Assembly (NCBI RefSeq): GCF_038502225.1
Contig: NC_091311.1
Coordinates: 29,500,389-29,564,388 of the forward strand
Reading direction: 5' to 3'
DNA from: Cherax quadricarinatus
Taxonomy: Eukaryota; Arthropoda; Malacostraca; Decapoda; Parastacidae
Length of the DNA: 64,000 nucleotides
Part shown: positions 45,501 through 56,262 of the stretch, piece after piece
How positions within the stretch are numbered: the stretch's first letter is position 1
How the letters are laid out: every line of letters begins with the position of its first letter
Translations under genes and position numbers: made by a program
The notes under the pieces: model-generated
What the model was told of the DNA's origin: nothing
The model's input: the letters and a program-made list of their open reading frames with translations, nothing else
Databases searched by the model: none

Positions 45501-46347
45501 ACTGGGGTGGTCGTTGTGGGATATTGTTAAATTGGGGCAGTGCTGTGAGTTTTTGAGTGTGGTTTGCATGGTGAGGATATATGAATGCATATATATTTAA
45601 ATTAACAATGAAGAAGACTTACTCATATAGTGATTAAAGCTTCATTTAACTGTGAATGCGATACCTGGTGTCTGTCACCGAGGTACGAGGACCTGAAAAA
45701 GAAGAAACACTTTCACTACCACACTCTCCATCACTGTCTTGCCAGTTCAGATTGAGTTCACTGGGCAGCGTTCCTGTGACCTTAATGAACAGGCAGAAAA
45801 GGAGAGGGACGAGGGCGTCACCCAGCAGCATTGCTTAAAGTGTCTGTCAAGCAGAAGTTTAGAGATGTCACTATAACATGTATGGTTATTGATTCCAAAA
45901 AAATTGAGGTACCCTCCCCTTCCTCGTTTCAAGCCGTATTACCTCCCTTTCTCCAGGTAATGTATGACCCTTAGGGTTTCAGCTCATCCCCATGAGTGTA
46001 AATAATAATCAAGGGGATGTATGTCCCTGTTTGATCTCTAACATACTGCCGGTACCTAGCTCTGCTCGCCCTAAAATACAGTCACAGTTACCTGCGGCGT
46101 CACTCCTCATAATTATATTAAACATAGCTACCTGCCTTACCCTATCGAGGGACATGTTACGGTGCTCCTTACATAATCTGACAGCCGATGCTTCTAATCT
46201 GATTATATTCAAATTATTCAAGATGGCATTGATATGGAGGCTAATGACTACAGTCATCAGCCTAATGGTTAGAGAAGTTTAAAACAGATGATAAGGTGCA
46301 TGTGGATGATGATACAGTTCACACTTAATATATGAGAATCACGAATG

Positions 46348-46348
<1 letters not shown>
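45501..46348. other. No gene; short repeat D fragment at about 45950-46020
   Basis: TGTATGACCCTTAGGGTTTC and AATAATAATCAAGGGGATGT fit the edge of repeat D in antisense. The rest is apparently single-copy, with small frames and no recognised domain. Confidence 0.4.

Positions 46349-46430
<82 letters not shown>
46349..46430. repeat. (AC)n microsatellite, ~82 bp
   Basis: A perfect AC run with no recognisable LINE-A sequence next to it. Confidence 0.97.
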
Positions 46431-46432
<2 letters not shown>

Positions 46433-46855
46433 ATTAGATGTTATTATGGGGTCCAAAGTTTCCTTTTAAGAGTTGATTCTTTGTTAACTTTTCCAGCATC
46501 AGTTTTGTGACTGTTGGTTCTGTTTCTGTTTTTATTATTCTCTTACAAGTATTTTCATATTATTTTTCTTGCTTTAATTAATTGCATAGTTTTGATTTTT
46601 AAGTTATTGTAATTATCATTGTAATTGTTAATGTAATTATTAATATTAATATTACATTATTATTATTACCATTATCATTATTATTACCATTATTATCACC
46701 ATAATTATTATTACCATTATTATAACTATATTATTATAATGGTCAACAATATTATACTTAAATTTTTACTAGCCATGACAAAATTTGTGGGCAAGATATT
46801 TCATGGCGAGGAGAGAAGAACAGCGTGAAGAAATACAAAAAGAGAAACATGAATA
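46431..46855. repeat. AT-rich segment with (ATT/ACC)n trinucleotides at 46600-46740
   Basis: ATTATTATTACCATTATC-type triplets occupy about 140 bp. No gene is seen. Confidence 0.7.
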
Positions 46856-47216
46856 GTGAATGTAGAGAAAACAGAAAGACACACTAAGAAAGGGGACAAA
46901 TTGATGTCATATAGAGGAGGAGAAAAAGTGACGGACAGATGGGAGGTTAGTAAAGACAATCTAAAGAGGAGAGAGAGAGAGAAGAGGCGGAAGAGAGAGA
47001 GTGAGAGGGGGGAAGAAGTGGATGGGAGAGGAGGGAAAATAGGAAAGAAGGAGGAAGTGGAAAGGACAGGGAAGAGGTAGAGGATAGAAAGAAAAGGTGG
47101 AGGACAGAGGGAGAGGCGGAGAGAAGATATAAGGTAATGGGAAGTGAAGGGAGACATAGAGGGGAATGGGGAAACAACGAAGCAAATGGGCTAGAGAGAG
47201 GAATGAAGGAGAATAC

Positions 47217-47308
<92 letters not shown>

Positions 47309-47790
47309 AGACGAAGTAATGAAATAAAATATGACAAAAAGAGAAAACGGAGAAGGAATGAGAAAAATAGAGAGTTAAGGGGATAAGAGCGAACTGATGA
47401 AGGTGTGGAGGAAGGAAGGTTCGTCGTACAGACAGACAGAAGGTAGGGCAGGGAAGAAGGGAGATTGGAAGGGAGAATAGGGAGAGAAGAGGTTGATGGA
47501 GGGTAAAGGGGAGGGAAGGGAGGGAAGAGGTTAGGGAGAACAGGGGAAGAGGGACCGGGGGGGGGGTCGTTTAGAGGTCTCACGCAAAGAACTTGTCAAC
47601 AAAGATTTACGAACCAGAAGATTACATGTGACGGCCCAACAAGACGGGCTCCCGCATCTGATTAGTCCAGCAGGAGGTGGGGGGGGGGAAGAGGGGGATA
47701 TGTGTAAGGGAGATGGGGAGGGGAAGTGGAAGGTGGAGAGGGATAGTGATGGAGGCGCATGGAGACAGGATGTAAAGCGACGAGGATGAG
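46856..47790. repeat. Purine-rich tract including (AG)n at 47222-47300
   Basis: About 900 bp of GGAAGG/GAGAGG sequence with a perfect ~79-bp AG run and G-runs at 47558-47567 and 47678-47688. Minus-strand Ser/Leu/Pro frames are compositional. Confidence 0.85.
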
Positions 47791-48152
47791 GCTGGGGGAT
47801 GATTTTTAGTTTTTTTTGGTTAAACAGGAGTGGGTATATGAATAGTGTGTGGCATCCGTGTTCCATGCGAGAGCTACACTGCACTGCTTCTCTGCTGTAT
47901 ATAATAGTTCCTCGTGGAAGCAAAACGTTTCAAAAATTAGCTAATGAAATCTGCCATGTTGAGCTGAGAGACTTTAATAAAGCGGTGAGAATATCGTTAA
48001 GCATGTATACAATTGTCGAAACTAATTTTCATCTTCCTTAACAGTCCTTCAAGTTTTCTTAACGATAACTTGGGAATACCTCTTCTGAACAGCTTCAAAC
48101 TTGCATCCTTAGTGCATTTACTTTAGAAGAAACTCCAGAATGTTGTTAGGCC

Positions 48153-48204
<52 letters not shown>

Positions 48205-49291
48205 ATTCGCAGATTATATTGAATGCAAAGCTCAGTGATTTCTTCGATAACTTGAGAAAGCTCTTTTGATCGGCTTCCAACTTTCAACAAAGGAGTATCT
48301 TAAACGGTGGTTCAGATTGTTATTGGGGTTGTAGGTGCTTGTCTACACATTAATTTAAAAAAAATATATTGGTATTACTTGCCGTAAACATAACTTCAGA
48401 GAATCTCTTTCAACACTGTGTTGAGTACCGAAGTCATTTCTGTTTTGCTAACATTCTACAGTCAAAAGGTAAAAGACTATTTCACAATTTTTCTTACACG
48501 ATATATATATAAAAATATTTAATATTAGCTTTGGTGTTAACTATATTTCTCAAAGTCCTCTCAGTTGCAGTAGTATATGATGAGTATGATGCTGTGAGTT
48601 TTTTATTAACCAAATTTAAAATATGCATTATGCTTTTGCCTGGTTAATATCTATCATTCATGACCATTTAATTGTATACTTAAGTGACATTTAATATTAT
48701 GCTTCTTCATATTTCACATAAATAGTTTTATACAAATAATATTTCACATATTGCAATATACTACAAAAAAAAATTATACCGGGCAACAACATCATAAATA
48801 AGACAGGCATATATATCCACTACATGAGATTTAGTATCTAATTAGAAATTGGAAAGGGAAAAAAAAATGGCTCGGGAAACTGAGGAATAATGGCCATAAC
48901 AAGCTATATTTTATGTAAAGACAACACAAATATTATTAACATAAAAATGTTGCGACACTATGACCATAGTCCAACCCTGGAGGTCACTGCTGCCTTGGCC
49001 AGTCATTGGCTACACACTTTCGTCTGTCCTTATTTCATAAGCAACACATTCTTATTTTACAACATTAATTTATATGTTTCCTATTTTTCTCCAATTGCTA
49101 ATTTCTTTATTATGAATTTTCTTAAGGTAATTTAAGTTAGGTTTACGTAAATCTGTTAAAATGTGTATTTAGCTACAAATAAGTAAATTATAATCGGAAG
49201 GGATACTTCATGGAAAGAGATGGCCAATAATAAACGGGAAACGGTGAATTCAAAACGTTTATACCTCTTGGTGCGAGAAGAAGCTGTTTTA
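47791..49291. other. No gene seen; (GT)n at 48154-48201
   Basis: AT-rich, apparently single-copy DNA with one perfect GT run. CTTGGGAATACCTCTTCTGA (48070) and CTTGAGAAAGCTCTTTTGAT (48250) with neighbouring text suggest an old ~180-bp duplication around the GT tract, but this is weak. Confidence 0.45.
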
Positions 49292-50133
49292 TTATGCCAC
49301 ACTGCCGCTGTAAGGCCGGCCACACTGCCACTATAAGGCTGGCCACACTCCCGCTATAAGGCCGGCCACACTGCCGCTATAAGGCTGGCCACACTGCCGC
49401 TGTAAGGCCGGCCACACTGCCGCTGTAAGGCCGGCCACACTGCCGCTGTAAGGCCGGCCACACTGCCGCTGGAAAGCCGGCCACACTGCCGCTATAAGGC
49501 CGGCCACACTGCCGCTATAAGGCCGGCCACACTGCCACTATAAGGCTGGCCACACTGCCGCTATAAGGCTGGCCACACTGCCGCTATAAGGCCGGCCATA
49601 CTGCCACTATAAGGCCGGCCACACTGCCGCTATAAGGCCGGCCACACTGCCACTATAAGGCCGGCCACACTGCCACTATAAGGCTGGCCACACTGCCGCT
49701 ATAAGGCTGGCCACACTGCCGCTGGAAAGCCGGCCACACTGCCGCTATAAGGCCGGCCACACTGCCGCTATAAGGCCGGCCACACTGCCACTATAAGGCT
49801 GGCCACACTGCCGCTATAAGGCTGGCCACACTGCCGCTATAAGGCCGGCCATACTGCCACTATAAGGCCGGCCATACTGCCACTATAAGGCCGGCCACAC
49901 TGCCACTATAAGGCCGGCCACACTGCCGCTATAAGGCCGGCCACACTGCCGCTGTAAGGCCGGCCACACTGCCGCTGGAAAGCCGGCCACACTGCCGCTA
50001 TAAGGCCGGCCACACTGCCGCTATAAGGCCGGCCACACTGCCACTATAAGGCCGGCCACACTGCCGCTATAAGGCTGGCCACACTGCCGCTATAAGGCCG
50101 GCCACACTGCCGCTATAAGGCCGGCCACACTGC
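49292..50133. repeat. 23-bp minisatellite with 11-unit (253-bp) higher-order structure, ~36.6 copies
   Basis: The unit is GCCGGCCACACTGCCGCTATAAG. The variant unit with GGAAAG in place of ATAAG occurs at 49471, 49724 and 49977, exactly 253 bp (11 x 23) apart. The units after each marker share the same order of GCT/ACT and GGCCGG/GGCTGG variants for at least the first four positions. GGCCGGCC is an 8-bp palindrome in most units. The array is GC-rich in an AT-rich neighbourhood and has no coding frame. Confidence 0.97.
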
Positions 50134-51147
50134 TAATTACATTTGAAACACTGAATGGCTCATTTAACGACGAATAACCTGACATCAAAACCTTCAAAAG
50201 TAGGTCTTGGAGTCAATCTCTGAAGAAAAACAATGAAAATGGGCATACTAGATATTGCAATGAAGTAAGACAGACGATAATATAAAATGAAAACGATGCA
50301 GAATTAACCTTACAGGGAAGAGTGGGACTGAGACAAGGCAGAGCGCGGATGTGGAGTTTCCAGCAGGCAGGGAGAACTGTGGTATTGAGACAATGTGTGG
50401 CTGGGTTTGTTGGGTTCAGGTGTCAATGGTGAAGGATACAGAGAGCTTGGGGAAAAGATGGAGATAGAAGACAAGGGAGAGAAAGAAAAATGAGGAATGT
50501 AGAGAAAGATAGTGATTACAAACGAATGATTTTTTTTGTGTGTGGGGGGGGGGGGCTATCACTTGCTGTGAGACTGTCGGTATGGTTTCGGAAAATAACT
50601 TCTTTTTGTACCCCTCTCTCTATTGTGGCACCAGTCACGTGAAGATTTGAGATATTACTAACACTATCGACTGTGTGCGACACCTCGATCTCCTGGAACA
50701 GATGCAAGCGCTAGGAATATATATAGTTTAGTAATACAAAACCTTTTATTTACCCTCATGGTACAGCTCTGTGGGACTCTTTTTAAAGGAAAAATTTCTT
50801 AATTTTAGAGTATCAGGGCAATTTTCTTGGATTCTTTGGCACGGAACGCGTTCCTCAACTACTTACTAAACCTCATCCTTTAGATCTATGTCAGTGCAGG
50901 TAACAGCATTATATACTCTGCTAATTAAATATATAGAAGAACATAGCAGTCAAGTTTTTTCAGTCACCAGCTAGAGATACATCTGTCTGGTGAGTAAGAC
51001 ACCTGTGTAACACCTGGGTATCTTCATTGATGGAGACGCTTCGCTAACTAATGACTTTTTTAATCCAATACTAAGACTAAAAAATAGAACAGAATTTTTT
51101 CTTCTTCTTTCGACTTTTCAGAGCGAATACATGTCTTTACTAACATG
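50134..51147. other. No gene seen
   Basis: Mixed AT-rich sequence with a 14-bp G run at about 50543-50556. Confidence 0.45.
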
Positions 51148-51262
51148 TTTAAATTTTTAGATACATTGTACATATAAATAACAGAATTAAATTTTTAGAT
51201 ACATTGTGCATATAAATAACAGAATTAAATTTTTAGATACATTGTGCATATAAATAACAGAA
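51148..51262. repeat. 38-bp direct repeat, three copies
   Basis: AAATTTTTAGATACATTGTG followed by CATATAAATAACAGAATT starts at 51151, 51189 and 51227. The first unit differs by GTACAT for GTGCAT. Confidence 0.95.
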
Positions 51263-51616
51263 CTGATGTTGGTATTATATGCCATTAATGTAAGGATACT
51301 CTTCAAGCTGAGAAAACATTAATAATCACTAGACATTGTTGGAACTTACGTAAGTATCAATGGAAGAGATTTTGTATTCAGCGAGAAAATGGACTTCCTG
51401 GGGTTAGAATTTGTCTCTGCAATGCTTATGAAGAATATATTTGTCGATTTTCTCAAGCAGTGTACAACTGAAAATAACGCCCATCACCACCACCCACATA
51501 CTGCAAACTTGGTTCGTATAAATACATCTTGCATATTACTGGCACCAGCAAGAGAAAGGTAAAGTGGAAATCAGTTTTCTTCCGTGGCATACAGAGTGTA
51601 GTAGGATACAGACAGG

Positions 51617-51892
51617 ATGTCAGCACAGCATATCTGTGGGACATGTAAAAAAATCCTTGGAAGGAAATCCAGAATCACATGTAATCTATGCTCTTCCAAA
51701 CACCATATCTCTTGTACTAGACTAAATACAGCCTCAAAAAATGACCTCAAACTAGCAAAATGTTTCTGGTTGTGCAATAAAGATGTAGAACTTTGGGCAG
51801 GTATCAGAAAGGTACTAAGGAGAGTAATAAATGATAAAAATAATCAAGAAAACAAGGATGACCTCTTGGATAGTCTACCAAAAAATATATAA
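51617..51892 (+). CDS. LINE-B ORF1 N-terminal protein with PHD-like zinc finger (91 aa)
   Basis: The frame starts MSAQHICGTCKKILGRKS and shows C7-x2-C10, C22-x2-C25, H30-x2-C33 and C49-x3-C53, followed by NKD. Spacing is like a PHD/RING-type cross-brace finger with an incomplete last pair (CNKD, where a final Cys would be expected); CNKD is also seen in the degraded copy near 23980. PHD-type fingers are known from ORF1 proteins of some CR1-group LINEs. The remaining 35 residues are charged. The frame ends at 51892, whereas the element's ORF1 should continue, so it is a truncated or prematurely stopped version. Confidence 0.7.
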   Translation: MSAQHICGTCKKILGRKSRITCNLCSSKHHISCTRLNTASKNDLKLAKCFWLCNKDVELWAGIRKVLRRVINDKNNQENKDDLLDSLPKNI

Positions 51893-52064
51893 AACATGGG
51901 AGCAAGAGATAGTGTATCAAAAAATGCAGTGTCCATACCACAACAGATGACTCGAAACTATCTAGTCACCCACATGGTGCTAAGCCAGACCCATCCCCCA
52001 GCCATAGCACTAATACCCACAGTGCTGGTGCTGGCCCAGGCCCAGCCGCTGGCCCAGGCTCAGC

Positions 52065-52962
52065 TGAGGACGCGGTTAACCTCCAAGAAGATATAAACAA
52101 AGTTTTCCAGTGGGCAACGGTAAACAATATGATGTTCAATGAGGACAAATTCCAACTACTCCGTTATGGAAAACTGGACGAGATAATAACTAGAACAGAG
52201 TATACTGCTGACTCCGGTCATACAATAGAGCAGAAAAATAATGTAAGGGACCTGGGAGTAGTAATGTCTGAGGATCTCACTTTCAAGGATCACAACAGTG
52301 CCACGATCGCACGTGCAAAGAAAATGATAGGATGGATAATGAGAACTTTCAAAACGAGAGATGCCAATCCAATGATGATCCTTTTCAAATCACTTGTTCT
52401 CTCTAGGTTGGAATACTGCTGTACATTAACATCTCCATTCAAAGCAGGTGAAATCGCAGATCTAGAGAGTGTACAGAGATCCTTTACTGCACGTATAAGT
52501 TCTGTCAAGCACCTTAACTACTGGGAACGCTTGGAAGCACTTGACTTGTACTCGCTGGAACGCAGGAGGGAGAGATATATCATAATCTACACTTGGAAAA
52601 TCTTGGAAGGAATGGTCCCAAATCTGCACACAGAAATCACTCCCTACGAAAGTAAAAGACTGGGCAGGCGATGCAAAATGCCCCCAATAAAAAGTAGGGG
52701 CGCCATTGGTACACTAAGGGAAAACACCATAAGTGTCCGGGGCCCAAAACTGTTCAGCAGCCTCCCATCAAGCATTAGGGGAATTGCCAATAAACCCCTG
52801 GCTGCCTTCAAGAGAGAGCTGGACAGATACCTAAAGTCAGTGCCGGATCAGCCGGGCTGTGGCTCGTACGTTGGACTGCGTGCGGCCAGCAGTAACAGCC
52901 TAGTTGATCAGCCCCTGATCCATCGGGAGGCCTGGTCATGGACCGGGCCGCGGGGACGTTGA
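52065..52962 (+). CDS. LINE-B RT C-terminal region (open frame of ~277 aa from the ATG at 52129)
   Basis: It covers EDAVNLQEDINKVFQWATVN (upstream of the first ATG), KFQLLRYGKLDEIITRTEY, VRDLGVVMSEDLTFKDHNSA, LVLSRLEYCCTLTSPF, SLERRRERYIIIYTWKILEG and the complete C-terminus ending SLVDQPLIHREAWS. There is no catalytic aspartate because the deletion removed the palm. It is very close to the 10259-11380 protein, which suggests recent activity of the family. Confidence 0.85.
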
Positions 52963-53008
52963 TCCCCGGAATAACCTCCAGGTAACCTCAAGGTAACCAC
53001 CAACAATA

Positions 53009-53042
53009 GCAGTAATAATAATAATAATAATAATAATAATAT
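53009..53042. repeat. (AAT)n microsatellite
   Basis: AATAATAAT, about 11 units, just beyond the LINE-B end. Confidence 0.9.
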
Positions 53043-53179
53043 CAAAGACCGCATGATATTTTCTTCGAGTACGAATTCAGCTTTGTAAAAAAAAAAATGG
53101 TAATGAGTTTGGTAGGCGACGGAATTTATGGGAAAGGCAGAATGTGAAAGACTGGGATTCTACACTGGAAGAATTGTTT

Positions 53180-53460
53180 ACCATCCTAATGGCAGTAAAC
53201 TTAAGTTATGACACTGATCCTGAATCTCAGGTTAATAATGATTTTAAGTTTTCAATGAAAGCACTTGAGTCACATAATGACTAACGACATGATGAATGGA
53301 GAAGCTAGGAGCAGATATTAACAAATCAGAGAAAATGGAATTTATGCACAATTCAAATGGATTCCATCACACACTCAGTTACTCCTGCAAGATAAATTTG
53401 ATAAACTAACAAAAAAAAACGGGAGAAAAATATAGAATGTAACTTATTTATATCTGTGTT
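53180..53460 (+). repeat. Old dispersed repeat related to 3640-3910
   Basis: See the entry at 3640. Shared blocks include CATCCTAATGGCAGTAAAC, TTATGACACTGATCC, and a later AAAGCACTTGAGTCACATAATG against AAATGCACTTAACTCGAATAAG. Confidence 0.4.
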
Positions 53461-53689
53461 AAGCGTGAGGAATAATATTAAGAGAGAAGTATTTGATGAA
53501 TGCGAATATAGTAAGAGTGCACTTAGTAGGCGGTGTAGATCTTTAACTCATTATAATAAAATGAATTTACGTATTTTTGTGGAGCAACTTGCAATGTAAA
53601 CAGACTGGCTGATGTTGTAGATGGCAGCAAAAGGGCCAGTTACAAGTATTTGACATAAACACTTATGGTAACCAACTAAATGAAAAATA

Positions 53690-54010
53690 TATGATGAGCC
53701 TTATGGTCACTTTCTTGAACAAATGTGCTTCATGGTTCACCTATTTTGGAATACAGATACACTGTAAAATAACCTTGACGTATCACATGATATGTCAAGG
53801 TATCTCATTACTGAAAATAAGATACAGGACATTTTAGGCAAATTCCTCAATTTGGTTGTAAGAGATAAGACAATTTGGTAATACAAACCCAAATGAACCC
53901 CTGTTAACCCTTTTTTGGGGCCTAGTTCCTAGGTCTCTTATCCACAGGATGATTAAAGGGTTCACAATAAATTAGCAGTTTCGGCGGCAAAATTTAAAAA
54001 AAAAGTCTTA
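53690..54010 (+). repeat. Repeat E, copy 1
   Basis: CTTATGGTCACTTTCTTGAA, GTGCTTCATGGTTCACCTA, TGTCAAGGTATCTCAT and GGGGCCTAGTTCCTAGGTCTC followed by CACAATAAATTAGCAGTTTC align with 54770-55050. The CCTAGTTCCTAGG palindrome and AATAAA signal are common to both. Confidence 0.65.
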
Positions 54011-54123
54011 TGTACACAACACCTAAATTGACTGATATTATGGTAAGTCTTAATAAAGAAACAGTCTGACTCAGTTTCGGTCTCATTATTCACCTTCTCT
54101 GTGATTTATAGTATTACATTGTT

Positions 54124-54196
54124 TTCTTCTTCTTCTTCTTCTTCTTCTTCTTCTTCTTCTTCTTCTTGCCCCTCCTCTCTCTCTCTCTCTCTCTCT
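54124..54196. repeat. (CTT)n and (CT)n microsatellites
   Basis: CTT repeats to 54168, then CT repeats (54174-54196). Arg-rich minus-strand frames are artefacts. Confidence 0.95.
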
Positions 54197-54465
54197 TAGA
54201 TTACATCTACATACATTACCTACCCACCTAGAGCAAGAGCCCTCAATGAATACCAAGGGGGTAACGGTCAATGGATATTCCTTTCTCCTTGCCTTTACCT
54301 TCCACCCTCACTTTATCCTTTCTGTTTTCTTCCGTTCTTCCTCTCCTGTTCCTCATCTCTCGTTCCATATTGTGAGATTTCAAGAACACGTCATAGTCGC
54401 TTATTTTTGAAGTATTAATCATAGACGAACTGTTATGTTTACATGGGTGGTAGGTTTATTTAGTC
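54197..54465. other. No gene seen
   Basis: Pyrimidine-rich to mixed sequence without a recognisable feature. Confidence 0.4.
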
Positions 54466-54715
54466 AAGTGGTGGTTGTGTTAGTCCTGATGGTGTTTGTG
54501 GTAGTAGGGGTGCTGCTGGTGTTGATGCTGGGGCGGGTGATGTTATTGCTGTTGTAGAGGCTGGTGAACATGCTGTTGGATGCTGCTGGTGTAAGCTGTT
54601 GATGGCTGCTGCTGGTCTACTCACTATTTGCTGGTGCTGGTGTTGCTGCTTGAATTCCTGGTGATGTTAGTGTTGATAACTGTTGTGATGTTACTCTTAG
54701 TGTACTGTGGGTGCT
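54466..54715. repeat. GTTGCTGCTGGTG-type trinucleotide-rich segment
   Basis: Imperfect TGCTGG/TGTTGA triplets continue for about 250 bp. Confidence 0.6.
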
Positions 54716-54769
54716 GACTGACGTTGTAATGGCCAGGATTAGGCTTAGTTACAAGTACTTTTAGCGGCA

Positions 54770-55050
54770 TGGAAAACATACAGATAATGGTCGGCCTTAT
54801 TGTCATTTTCATAAACACTACATTATGTGCTTTATTGTCCACTTATTGAGGAATTGATAAATAAACAGTTTGAAAACCTATGTGAAGTGTCAAGATACCT
54901 TTATGAATATAGAGGTCCTTCGGTTAACCCTTCCGGGGCCTAGTTCCTAGGCCTCTTGAGCATAGATATGCCGTTGCGCTAGCCTTAACAGGATGGATAT
55001 GTGGTGCACAATAAACAAGCCGTTTCAACAGCAATATCTAGATGCTAGAG
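54770..55050 (+). repeat. Repeat E, copy 2
   Basis: CCTTATTGTCATTTTCATAA, GTGCTTTATTGTCCACTTA, GTGTCAAGATACCTTTATGA, GGGGCCTAGTTCCTAGGCCTC and GTGCACAATAAACAAGCCG match copy 1, about 1.05 kb upstream, in the same orientation. Confidence 0.65.
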
Positions 55051-55179
55051 TTGTTGTTGTTCCATGTGTTTGTGCAGGTGTTGGTGCTTGAATAATATTA
55101 ACGATAAAATAAATTATTTTTATTATTTTTTGTAATTATTAAATATTATAACTATTATTAAATATTATAATTATTATTA
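55051..55179. repeat. AT-rich with (ATTATTAAAT)-like repeats
   Basis: AATTATTAAATATTATAACTA recurs with a period of about 23 bp at 55130-55185. Confidence 0.5.
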
Positions 55180-55330
55180 TTAATATATTCATTTTATTCA
55201 CTTGCAAGCAATAATCCCATAGGGGTCATACAGCTCCTAAGAAGTAATCGGGTTAAAATCAACATAGGGGGAGATAGCTCCAATTCCTTAGAGAAAGAGC
55301 TTTTAACATCACCCCTTTGAAGAGTTTACA
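55180..55330 (+). repeat. SINE-like repeat D copy
   Basis: AATAATCCCATAGGGGTCAT, CAGCTCCTAAGAAGTAATCG, CTCCAATTCCTTAGAGAAAG and CACCCCTTTGAAGAG follow the order of the family motifs. Confidence 0.6.
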
Positions 55331-55620
55331 AAAAATAAATCTTCCCTCACCATTATCATCCCAACATTACCGAACTCTAAGAAATAAGTTCCGGCAACAC
55401 TGATGTTGGACCAAATATACATTATTGTACCTAAAGAACACTCACAATACCGTGGGTGGAACTGTTCACCTAAATCCCTTGGGAAGGAAACCTTCTGGCT
55501 ACGTATTGTCTTCAGGAAATCTCTGTTTTTCTCGCCCCAGTTGTGACTTGACAATGGTCCAGGGCGGACCGAAACGTCACCATTAAAACGCTTCTCTCAA
55601 AGGTGTGGATTTTTTTGTGA
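55331..55620. repeat. Possible dispersed repeat F
   Basis: GACAATGGTCCAGGGCGGAC followed by CGAAACGTCACC is, from memory, a frequent motif in decapod repeats. No second copy is present here to prove it. The minus-strand frame 55309-55554 has no recognised domain. Confidence 0.35.
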
Positions 55621-56070
55621 ATTTATAGTTCTTCTGAAAATATAAAGGGAAAGAAAAGGAATTTTCAAGATTGCATATAAATCTTGGGTATCTGAAGCTT
55701 TTAATCAACATTGCTTTTTTTTAATCAAGGTGTCTAGCATAGGGATGTTCCACAATGTCCTTCATCCACCTCGCCCGCATACATATTCTGATCAAGGCTG
55801 GGAGAGAGTGGGGATAAAGAAAGAAGGATAAAAGGCAAGAGAGGCAAAAAGTGGGCTAGTAAGACGAAATGAATTTAAAGGAGAAAGAGGAGGGGGTAGG
55901 ATGAAGAGGTGTACCGATGGTCTTGGGTGTTGATAAGAAAGAAACGCATTAGTAGACCTCATCTGACAGCCACAAATTGAAGTCTTTTATCGCGGTATCT
56001 GTAATTATGCATGCATGACACCCCTCCCTCTCCCCACACAGAAATACACTAACATATACACACAGACACA
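55621..56070. other. No gene seen
   Basis: Purine-rich and mixed sequence without a recognisable feature. Confidence 0.45.
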
Positions 56071-56077
56071 CACCAAA

Positions 56078-56142
56078 CAGGAGGGGCCAGGAGATGAGAT
56101 TCGACACCTGCAGTCACAAATGGTTGAATGCATATTGTAAAG
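56078..56142 (+). mobile_element. LINE-A 3' terminus (older copy)
   Basis: AGGAGGGGCCAGGAGATGAG, CGACACCTGCAGTCACAAATG and AGGTAAGTGC are a diverged LINE-A end. An AC tract follows and a younger LINE-A copy starts at the far end of that tract. Confidence 0.7.
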
Positions 56143-56180
56143 GTAAGTGCACACACACACGCTTAAACACACACACACAC

Positions 56181-56257
<77 letters not shown>

Positions 56258-56262
56258 CACAA
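56143..56262. repeat. (AC)n microsatellite between two LINE-A pieces
   Basis: About 120 bp of AC with GCTTAA and CT interruptions near the older LINE end. Confidence 0.95.

Larger units (their letters stand above)
51486..52990 (+). mobile_element. LINE-B copy with large internal deletion (ORF1 joined to RT C-terminal half)
   Basis: The leader and ORF1 start match 23735-24120. Then, at about 52056-52064 (GCTGAGGAC), the sequence jumps directly into the RT after the FADD box. The whole ORF1 C-terminal half, endonuclease, fingers and palm (about 2.4 kb) are missing. The 3' end is the standard GGAATAACCTCCAGGTAACC with a mutated second unit (ACCTCAAGGTA). Confidence 0.9.

Noticed and set aside
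46801..47583. Several Ser/Leu-rich minus-strand frames
   Set aside because: The purine-rich tract read in antisense.
49292..50133. CRISPR-like regular direct repeats
   Set aside because: The 23-bp units are contiguous with no spacers, there are no cas genes, and the context is eukaryotic.
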